Source: a virus | Reading direction: 5' to 3' (one strand) | IMG/VR virus record: IMGVR_UViG_3300027861_000197 | Location: 1 to 23,568 of that record | Length of the DNA stretch: 23,568 nucleotides | Part shown: one piece after another, positions 8,298 through 14,218 of the stretch | Position numbering within the stretch: the first letter of the stretch is position 1 | Layout: the number at the start of each line of letters is the position of its first letter | Made by a program: the position numbers and the translations under genes | The notes under the pieces: generated by a model | Seen by the model: the letters and a program-made list of their open reading frames with translations, nothing else | Database searches by the model: none | Told to the model about the DNA's origin: nothing

Positions 8298-8882
8298 ATG
8301 AAAAAAAGGTATAAAGTAACAAAAGAACAATTAGAGATGGTAGTCGAGTCTCTAGTTTCTGACAATTCTTTAGTGGAAAACAAAGAAGAAGTTTTAGAAG
8401 AAGGCATGTTTGATAGACTTAAAATGAAATTCAAATCTAAAATAGAATCATTTTTAGATAAATTAAGTCAATCAGATGACCCAAAAGTACAAGATGCTTT
8501 AGCTACAGTTAGAGCAACAGCTTCTAATGTAGAATCTGAAGATGTACCTACTGAAGAGATAGAAATAAGTCCAGAAGTTATGGAATCTATTTTAAAAATG
8601 GGTAATCTAATTAATGAATCAGTAAAAGGTAAAATGAGTAAGGTGGATAGATCTATCAATAGGATTAAAGAAATTGGTGGATGGGGTACTGCTGGTGCAG
8701 CCTTTGTAACTGCTGTAGGTGTTTTACTTAAAGCGGCTATGGGAGCAGGTCTGTACACACTTGGTTTACCAGTTGGTTTAGTAGTTATGATAATGTTAGC
8801 TATATTGGTACCTTCAGCCGTTATTGGTGGTTCTGCTACTAATAAAAGAACGAGAGATAAAACTGGTGATATTAGATACTAA
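8298..8882 (+). CDS. Leader-bearing protein with two C-terminal membrane helices
   Basis: This 194-residue protein of unknown function starts seven bases after the acidic gene. Residues 1-20 (MKKRYKVTKEQLEMVVESLV) repeat the T-x-x-Q-L leader pattern of the HAD-like and acidic proteins. The centre (35-125) is charged and helical. Residues about 130-180 hold two hydrophobic segments, one AAFVTAVGVLLKAAMGAGLY and the other LPVGLVVMIMLAILVPSAVI, separated by a short Gly-rich turn, so a helical hairpin in a membrane is likely. The tail is basic (NKRTRDKTGDIRY). If the leader is a capsid-targeting signal, this could be an internal head protein delivered with DNA that inserts in the host envelope; that is speculative. 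The gene is closed by a strong terminator. Confidence 0.75.
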   Translation: MKKRYKVTKEQLEMVVESLVSDNSLVENKEEVLEEGMFDRLKMKFKSKIESFLDKLSQSDDPKVQDALATVRATASNVESEDVPTEEIEISPEVMESILKMGNLINESVKGKMSKVDRSINRIKEIGGWGTAGAAFVTAVGVLLKAAMGAGLYTLGLPVGLVVMIMLAILVPSAVIGGSATNKRTRDKTGDIRY

Positions 8883-8904
8883 TAAAAAACCTTAAATATT
8901 AATT

Positions 8905-8934
8905 AAACCCTCACAATAACGTGGGGGTTTTTTT
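8905..8934 (+). terminator. Rho-independent terminator after the 194-aa gene
   Basis: Arms AAACCCTCAC (8905-8914) and GTGGGGGTTT (8921-8930) pair over ten positions with one G-T wobble around an AATAAC loop, followed by a T-run to 8934. It ends transcription of the sheath-side block. The last T's overlap the stop codon of the convergent minus-strand gene. Confidence 0.8.
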
Positions 8935-9199
8935 ATTGGGCGAACTTCCCTTTCAATTCTTTTATCATATTGGATATCTCCAACATGTCATCGTCATACT
9001 CTTTTTGTATCGGTTTTATTTTAATAACTATGATTGAATGCCACACGATAAAATGTGAAAACAAGGAAAATAATAAAGGTAACTCAAATAACCAACCTAA
9101 GAATGCTTGAAATAGTAATAACCAAATAAAGATAATATTCAAACCATTTCTAATTATTGTTAGAAACAAAATACTTTTTAATATTTTTAATTTTTTCAT
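8933..9199 (-). CDS. Small two-helix membrane protein
   Basis: The gene encodes 88 residues starting MKKLKILKSILFLTI from ATG 9199-9197; the longer frame starts at a TTG at 9205 and is not needed. There are two hydrophobic segments, approximately ILFLTIIRNGLNIIFIWLLLF and LPLLFSLFSHFIVWHSIIVI, with a basic N-terminus and a charged C-terminal tail (KPIQKEYDDDMLEISNMIKEL). No family was recognised. It follows another small membrane protein on the same strand but has its own host-type promoter between the two. A role in the infected cell's membrane (holin-like, superinfection exclusion or similar) is possible, but nothing in the sequence decides it. Confidence 0.6.
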   Translation of the reverse strand: MKKLKILKSILFLTIIRNGLNIIFIWLLLFQAFLGWLFELPLLFSLFSHFIVWHSIIVIKIKPIQKEYDDDMLEISNMIKELKGKFAQ

Positions 9200-9202
9200 A
9201 TA

Positions 9203-9233
9203 CAAATATAATAATTATTATTTAATTAACAAA
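9203..9233 (-). promoter_or_regulatory. Full Bacteroidetes-type promoter, possibly leaderless
   Basis: On the minus strand TTTG (9233-9230) is followed after exactly 19 bases by TATATTTG (9210-9203), matching TTTG-N19-TAnnTTTG. The -7 box ends three bases before the ATG at 9199, so transcription would begin at or next to the start codon, implying a leaderless or nearly leaderless mRNA. Confidence 0.55.
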
Positions 9234-9234
9234 A

Positions 9235-9609
9235 TTATTTATTACCAAATGATTCATTGATTTTAAACTTTTCTATTTTTTCAAGGTTGTCTTTGTTTAG
9301 AACACCATTATCCTTACATTTTATAACAATGAACCAGTAATCATCTATTCTTTCCTTTCTTTTATTAGAAAAATGACCACATAAAAGTAAAACCGTAAAA
9401 GAGGCAATACCAAATAACATGGGTACAAAATATGGTAGACCCAACACCAACGATATTATCACCCCAAGTATTAAAATCCAAAAATGTTTTACAGTTTCCT
9501 TAACCTTATCTCCTTTGTGGTTAATATCGTCCACTATGATAGATATGTTTTTTATCATCTCTTCTTCTGTGAGACCTTTGTCCTCTACGTAATATTTTAA
9601 ATCTGACAT
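9235..9609 (-). CDS. Small membrane protein with cytoplasmic tails
   Basis: This 124-residue protein (MSDLKYYVEDKGLTEEEMI...) has no recognised family. A charged helical N-terminal region (1-40) is followed by two adjacent membrane segments, about residues 43-62 (FWILILGVIISLVLGLPYFV) and 65-80 (LFGIASFTVLLLCGHF), then a charged tail. It resembles its minus-strand neighbour in architecture (hairpin plus charged tail), not clearly in sequence. The start ATG at 9609-9607 lies in a 103-base divergent gap shared with the HAD-like gene. Two copies of ATATTTATA read toward this gene on the minus strand (9701-9693 and 9707-9699), so late co-regulation with the HAD-like gene is possible. Confidence 0.6.
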   Translation of the reverse strand: MSDLKYYVEDKGLTEEEMIKNISIIVDDINHKGDKVKETVKHFWILILGVIISLVLGLPYFVPMLFGIASFTVLLLCGHFSNKRKERIDDYWFIVIKCKDNGVLNKDNLEKIEKFKINESFGNK

Positions 9610-9683
9610 ATTATTTTCTTATAAAATTAAAAAAATTATCCTAAAACACCTAATAATATTAATATTTTTTATTAAAAAGAGTG

Positions 9684-9692
9684 ATATTTATA
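9684..9692 (+). promoter_or_regulatory. Candidate late promoter element in a divergent gap
   Basis: ATATTTATA ends 20 bases before the HAD-like ATG. Directly beside it, the complementary strand carries two overlapping copies (9693-9701 and 9699-9707 read on the minus strand), so the gap could fire in both directions. Confidence 0.4.
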
Positions 9693-9712
9693 TATAAATA
9701 TAAATATTTTAT

Positions 9713-10573
9713 ATGAAAAAGTATGTTATTACTGAATCACAACTAAATTTGGTTAAAAGTAAATTACAAGAAAATAATCTTAGATCCTATGTATTTGATT
9801 GGGACGATAATATACTTTACATGCCTACCACCATTAAAATGGATGTTAGTACTTCTGGTGGGTGGGAACCTATTGATGTCTCTACTGAGGATTATTCTAA
9901 GGTTAGGACTGATTCTAATTATAGACTTAGGGATAACGACCCTAATATAGCTTTTAAGGATTTTAGAGATTCTAAATCATTTATCAGAGATATTAAAAAG
10001 GCTTTAGAAAATAAAATGTTTGCTCCTAGTTATGATAAATTTAAAGAAGCTCTTATTTTCGCGAACCCTTTCGGTATAAACACAGCTAGGTCACATAAAC
10101 CTAAAACTTTACGGGATGGTGTTAAGTTTTTTATAGATAAAACTTTTACTGAAGAGGAAAAAGAAAAAATGGTTAGTAATATAAAGAAAAATGTGAGAAG
10201 TATTAAAGATTTAAATGATGAACAAACGATTGATTTTTATTTAGATGAGATGGGTGAATACTATCCAGTGTCATCTAAGGAGTTCGGTCAAAGGTTTGGT
10301 ATTGATACGTCTCTCACAGCATCTAATCCAGAACACGCCAAAAAAATAGCTATCGAACATTTCATAAAAAAGGTGTTTGATAATGTAAAAACTTTGGTTA
10401 ATAGTGATTATAAAAAAATGTCTTTAGGATTTTCAGATGATGATGTTAGAAACATTAGGTCTATGGAACTATTTATTGAGGAAGAACTTAATAAAATGTA
10501 TCCAGAATTTCATTTTGTGGTTTATGATACCTCTGAGAAGGGTAAGAGAAAAATGGTAATAGAAAAAGAATGA
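9713..10573 (+). CDS. HAD-superfamily phosphatase-like protein
   Basis: This 286-residue protein has a 20-residue leader (MKKYVITESQLNLVKSKLQE) ahead of a HAD-like domain. Motif I is YVFDWDDNIL with the nucleophile Asp29 and Asp31; motif II is the Thr in INTARS (Thr124); a Lys in EHAKK (about 210-211) fits motif III; and GFSDDDVRNI (239-248) gives the motif IV acidic residues that bind Mg2+. A long insertion (about 40-115) between motifs I and II would act as a cap. The set predicts a Mg2+-dependent phosphohydrolase; a nucleic-acid end phosphatase (as in T4 Pnkp) or nucleotide phosphatase is possible. The next gene starts within its stop (ATGA), so translation is coupled. The leader suggests the enzyme may be packaged in the virion. 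Confidence 0.7.
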   Translation: MKKYVITESQLNLVKSKLQENNLRSYVFDWDDNILYMPTTIKMDVSTSGGWEPIDVSTEDYSKVRTDSNYRLRDNDPNIAFKDFRDSKSFIRDIKKALENKMFAPSYDKFKEALIFANPFGINTARSHKPKTLRDGVKFFIDKTFTEEEKEKMVSNIKKNVRSIKDLNDEQTIDFYLDEMGEYYPVSSKEFGQRFGIDTSLTASNPEHAKKIAIEHFIKKVFDNVKTLVNSDYKKMSLGFSDDDVRNIRSMELFIEEELNKMYPEFHFVVYDTSEKGKRKMVIEKE

Positions 10574-11091
10574 AAAATTTAATACGTAAAATATTGAAAG
10601 AGGAAACAGAGGATTTTGATTGGGTTAGTGACGTAGACACTGAACAAGATTTTGAAGATTACTTTTATGGTGAAGGTGAATATAAAAGTAATAGAAGAAA
10701 TGCACCAGGTATATACATCAAAAGAGATATAAAATGGTGGAGGAATTGGGTTATGAATGTGTACGGAGCTCATGCGGTAATTGAAGAAGATGTCGAGGAG
10801 TTTGCGGAGATGGTAAGAGAATTAGTTAATCCAATAGATGGGGGTAAGAAAGAATATACAATATTAGCTAATGATGTTTATGACTATGTTAGACCTCATC
10901 AAGGTAAAACTACTTTTCAAGAAAGTACTGGTGATATAAAGGATGCTTATGATTCTTTTGGTCTTTACGCTAATAATAATAATTTAAACATTTTACAGGT
11001 AATGGATGTATTTAATAGATGGTTAAATAAAAGAGAAAAAGAGGGAAGACCACTACATGTTGAAGATGGTCAAAGTTTTAATATAGACTAA
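10570..11091 (+). CDS. Unknown acidic protein with ILKE leader
   Basis: This 173-residue protein overlaps the HAD-like stop by four bases (ATGA). Its first residues, MKNLIRKILKEETEDFDWV, closely match those of the protein two genes on (MRSKILKILKESGDFDWAG): a short basic amphipathic helix, LKE, then DFDW. The rest is mostly helical and acidic, with a Trp-rich patch (IKWWRNWVMNVYGAH, about 54-68) and FNRWLNKREKEGRP near the C-terminus. No family was recognised. The shared start may be a sorting signal for head packaging rather than homology throughout, because the bodies differ. It is translated as part of the 9713-13414 gene string. Confidence 0.7.
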   Translation: MKNLIRKILKEETEDFDWVSDVDTEQDFEDYFYGEGEYKSNRRNAPGIYIKRDIKWWRNWVMNVYGAHAVIEEDVEEFAEMVRELVNPIDGGKKEYTILANDVYDYVRPHQGKTTFQESTGDIKDAYDSFGLYANNNNLNILQVMDVFNRWLNKREKEGRPLHVEDGQSFNID

Positions 11092-12881
11092 TGAATAAAA
11101 TAAATTACATATTAAAAGATTTAATACTTGAATCACGTAGAAAGGATTTACTGAATAAGTATCGTGAATTATACGAAAAGGATTTTGAAAAAAATGGTGG
11201 TATAGAAATAGATGGTGGTGATTGGGATGATTTTAATTCTTTTGTGAGTGTGGTTGAAAATGCCATACCACACCCTAAGTATTTAGAATTTGCCTTAAAA
11301 AATATGTGTTGTGATGTCCGATGGGATTTACCTGATAAAATACTTAATCTGTTAGATGATTTCCATGAATTGTCGGAAAAAGGTTTTATAAAAAATAAAG
11401 ACATATACTCTAAGGAATATAAGAATGATGTTGATTTTAAATTTTTAACCTCAGTAATAGGGGAAGCTAAAAAAATAGAAAGGGAAAAGGAGTTAAAAAC
11501 AAAGTTAACTAGTGAGAGAGATGTTGTTTATAATGGTGATAGGTGGATGGTTATTGTTCCTAAATCACATTTAGCCTCTTGTAAGTATGGTGCTGGAACT
11601 AAGTGGTGTACCGCCAGTAAAAACGACCCAGGACATTTCGATGGTTACACAGATGACGCATTATTGTTTTATATTTTAGATAAAAATGAAATACCAACTA
11701 CACAATCTATGGGTGAGGTAAATGATAATCTCATGTATAAAATAGCTATTAATTGGAGGTATCATTTCGATGATGGTGAAAACAAATACGTAGGTTATTC
11801 TATTTTAGATAGGGGTGAAGTAGAAATGTATGATATTAAAGATAATAGAATAAAAATATCACATATAATACCCTTACTACCGAAAGATATGGTTGACTCA
11901 ATGGAAGATTATTATAGACAAATCATCCAATCTAAAAACAAAGAAAAACAAAAGAAGGACTTGGCTCTTAAACTTATACTAAATGATTTTCAACAAAAAC
12001 TAGTTGATAGTGGTCTAGTTAGTAAATTTATGAGTAAACTAGAGAGAGATTTACCTAAAGAACAGGTAGTTAGACTTAACGGTGGTATCGATGAATTAGA
12101 AACAGATTCCTCAACACACACATTTTGGCTTACATTAAATGAATATACTTCAATGGAACACGATTTAGATGGTGGAATTCCCATTTATAGTGGTTTTGTT
12201 TTAGGTACACAAGAGATGACTGGTAAGGAACAATTTTTAGAAATAATGTTAACAGATGAGGAGGGTGTTAATTTAGAAGCCTATGAATTGGTTATGGACC
12301 CCAATGGGTTTGGGGATATTTTTGGTTCGAAATTTGTGAGAGGCATTAATCCTTCGTCCCCTAATTGGGAGAGGTGGTTAAATTTTTTAAATAAGAAAAA
12401 AGATGAATTTTTTAATACTAGACCCGAAATAATAATTAACAAACTATATAATAAAGTTGTAAATTTTATTAGAGATAACTCATGGACGAGAGAGTGGAGA
12501 GGTGAAAACGCTGGAAAAACGTATCATACAACATCAGATGGTGAGGTTTACTGGGTACCATCTAATTGTTCTTCTACATACGTATTTAAATATCCATTAA
12601 AAGAAGGTTCAATAACTCATAATTTCATAAAATATATTAAAGAAAATCCAGGTTCTACATCTAAACAATTTTATAATGATGTTTACCAACAAAAGTATTA
12701 TCCAGGTTTAAATACGGCTTTAACCCCTAGTTTAAGAGACGCTGGTATTGTTAAAACAAAAAAAGGTACATACGGTGAGTTAAAATATTATTTAGGACCT
12801 AATTACAAAAAATGGACACAGGGAAGGGTACATAGATATAGGTTACAATGTATACCTATGAAATGGAAGAGTAGACGATGA
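11091..12881 (+). CDS. 596-aa protein with GAGTKWCTAS motif
   Basis: The ATG uses the last base of the preceding stop (TAATG), so translation is coupled. The leader MNKINYILKDLILES ends in I-L-E. The most conserved-looking part is residues 147-198: a strand GDRWMVIVPKSH, then CKYGAGTKWCTASKNDPGHFDGY and LLFYILDK. This KWCT block recurs in uncharacterised proteins of marine and Bacteroidetes phages as I recall them, but I know of no established function. The C-terminal 90 residues (NPGSTSKQFYNDVYQQK ... DAGIVKTKKGTYGELKYYL) look like a winged-helix DNA-binding fold. The combination suggests a nucleic-acid or host-directed effector, and the leader suggests virion packaging; neither is shown by sequence alone. 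Confidence 0.7.
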   Translation: MNKINYILKDLILESRRKDLLNKYRELYEKDFEKNGGIEIDGGDWDDFNSFVSVVENAIPHPKYLEFALKNMCCDVRWDLPDKILNLLDDFHELSEKGFIKNKDIYSKEYKNDVDFKFLTSVIGEAKKIEREKELKTKLTSERDVVYNGDRWMVIVPKSHLASCKYGAGTKWCTASKNDPGHFDGYTDDALLFYILDKNEIPTTQSMGEVNDNLMYKIAINWRYHFDDGENKYVGYSILDRGEVEMYDIKDNRIKISHIIPLLPKDMVDSMEDYYRQIIQSKNKEKQKKDLALKLILNDFQQKLVDSGLVSKFMSKLERDLPKEQVVRLNGGIDELETDSSTHTFWLTLNEYTSMEHDLDGGIPIYSGFVLGTQEMTGKEQFLEIMLTDEEGVNLEAYELVMDPNGFGDIFGSKFVRGINPSSPNWERWLNFLNKKKDEFFNTRPEIIINKLYNKVVNFIRDNSWTREWRGENAGKTYHTTSDGEVYWVPSNCSSTYVFKYPLKEGSITHNFIKYIKENPGSTSKQFYNDVYQQKYYPGLNTALTPSLRDAGIVKTKKGTYGELKYYLGPNYKKWTQGRVHRYRLQCIPMKWKSRR

Positions 12882-13414
12882 GAAGTAAAATATTAAAAAT
12901 ATTGAAAGAGTCTGGTGACTTTGATTGGGCTGGTAATATACCTAGTTTCCTAGAGGTTTTACAACCAGTAAGTAATAGAAATCCTAAAGATATGTGGAGG
13001 ATACATTTTAATTTGGGTTATGGTGAGGATTTTTCTAGATGGTCTTCGGATTGGGTACAATTTAATAATGATGAAAAATCTACAAAAAATTTACAATGGT
13101 TAATTAGATTAATTGAGTTTCAAGAAGATAATAAAGGTACTTTTGATTTGGGTGTTTTAGCTTCAGCATTTTTGGGTGGTCAAGAATGGATTATGGGTCC
13201 GTACTTAAGTGATTGGAAAGCTAAGGGTTATGATAAATTAGATTCAGTTGAACAAAAAGAGACAGCCGAAGAATGGATAGAGGAAATCTTACAAGATTAT
13301 CATTTGTGGGATTTAGATGATTATTCGGGTAAACCAGCACCAGTTGAGGATTGGAAAGTAACCTATTTTGATAAAAATGGTGTGGAACATATTGTTAAGG
13401 TAAATAGTATTTAA
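12878..13414 (+). CDS. Unknown Trp-rich protein with ILKE leader
   Basis: This 178-residue protein overlaps the upstream stop by four bases (ATGA). It starts MRSKILKILKESGDFDWAG, paralleling the 173-residue protein encoded at 10570. The body is acidic and rich in Trp (MWRIHF, RWSSDWVQF, QEWIMG, EEWIEEILQDYHLWDL) and ends in a strand-like VTYFDKNGVEHIVKV. No family was recognised. It is the last gene of the plus-strand string and is followed directly by a bidirectional terminator shared with clpP. Confidence 0.7.
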   Translation: MRSKILKILKESGDFDWAGNIPSFLEVLQPVSNRNPKDMWRIHFNLGYGEDFSRWSSDWVQFNNDEKSTKNLQWLIRLIEFQEDNKGTFDLGVLASAFLGGQEWIMGPYLSDWKAKGYDKLDSVEQKETAEEWIEEILQDYHLWDLDDYSGKPAPVEDWKVTYFDKNGVEHIVKVNSI

Positions 13415-13444
13415 AAAAAAAAGGACTTTTCAGTCCCTTTTTTT
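13413..13444. terminator. Bidirectional terminator between convergent genes
   Basis: GGACT (13423-13427) and AGTCC (13432-13436) form a stem with a TTTC loop, flanked by an A-run on the left and a T-run on the right, so it can terminate from both sides: the 178-residue gene on plus and clpP on minus. Confidence 0.75.
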
Positions 13445-14117
13445 ATCCAATAACCTCATCTATAATACCATAGTCTAATGCTTCTTTAGAACCTAACCAC
13501 AAATCTCTTTGTGAATCCTTCTCAACCCTTTTAGCTGTTTTACCACAATACTTACCCAATAATTCAAATAAGGTTTTATTCACCTTTTCCCACTCATCGA
13601 ATTGTATTCTAGCGTCTTGTATGTTACCACCTGCTCCACCACTTGATTGATGTAACATAGTTCTTGAGTGTGGTAAAGAAGCTCTCATACCTTTTGTACC
13701 AGCACCTAACAATACCGAACCCATAGAAGCAGCCATACCAGTATTAATTGTCTGTATATTTGTTGGGATGTAATTCATAACATCTACCATAGATAAACCA
13801 GCTTTTACACTCCCACCAGGACTATCTATATGCATTGTTATCGTTTTCTTTGGATCTTGTTGTGATAAATAAAGTAGTTGTGCTTGTACAGTTATAGCCA
13901 TTCTATCATCCACTGGACCAGCACACCAAATTATTCTATCCATCATTAGTCTATCAAATACAGACATTACAGCCATATTTAATTGTCTTTCTTCTATAAT
14001 TGTTGGGGTTACTGAAGCTGAAACATTTGGTGCCATAGATTGTAATTCTTGGTATGAATTAATCATCTTTTCGTTTAAACCTAAATGTTTTGTTGCGTAT
14101 TTATTAAATTCTGACAT
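13443..14117 (-). CDS. clpP: ClpP-type serine protease, Bacteroidetes-like
   Basis: This 224-residue protein is a full-length ClpP peptidase subunit. The catalytic triad is visible: Ser131 in GMAASMGSVLL, His156 in SRTMLHQSSGG and Asp201 in VEKDSQRD; the IDSPGGSV oxyanion-loop region lies at 97-104. Segments EFNKYATKH, TIIEERQLN, FDRLMMDRII and VQAQLLYL are close to Bacteroidetes ClpP proteins (for example EFEKYAVKH and IIEERQ), which points to acquisition from a host of that phylum. ClpP normally forms a two-ring tetradecamer fed by a Clp ATPase; no ATPase gene is in this window, so it may use the host's. It might alternatively serve in head maturation, as ClpP-fold proteases do in some phages. 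It is antisense to, and convergent with, virion genes. Confidence 0.93.
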   Translation of the reverse strand: MSEFNKYATKHLGLNEKMINSYQELQSMAPNVSASVTPTIIEERQLNMAVMSVFDRLMMDRIIWCAGPVDDRMAITVQAQLLYLSQQDPKKTITMHIDSPGGSVKAGLSMVDVMNYIPTNIQTINTGMAASMGSVLLGAGTKGMRASLPHSRTMLHQSSGGAGGNIQDARIQFDEWEKVNKTLFELLGKYCGKTAKRVEKDSQRDLWLGSKEALDYGIIDEVIG

Positions 14118-14197
14118 GTTTTTTGAAATTTATTGTTTTTTTATAATCATAGTTTAATTATTATAATAAGTCAAATCAATTTTTTATAAAATACCTA

Positions 14198-14206
14198 ATA
14201 TTTATA
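14198..14206 (+). promoter_or_regulatory. Candidate late promoter element ATATTTATA
   Basis: ATATTTATA followed by TAAAAAAGATTT ends 12 bases before the ATG of the 782-residue gene, in the 101-base gap that diverges from clpP. No clear TAnnTTTG box is seen for clpP in this gap. Confidence 0.4.
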
Positions 14207-14218
14207 TAAAAAAGATTT

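Noticed and set aside
9200-9205. TTG at 9205 as start of the small membrane protein.
   Set aside because: It adds only two residues, and ATG 9199 is available; the TTG lies within the -7 box.
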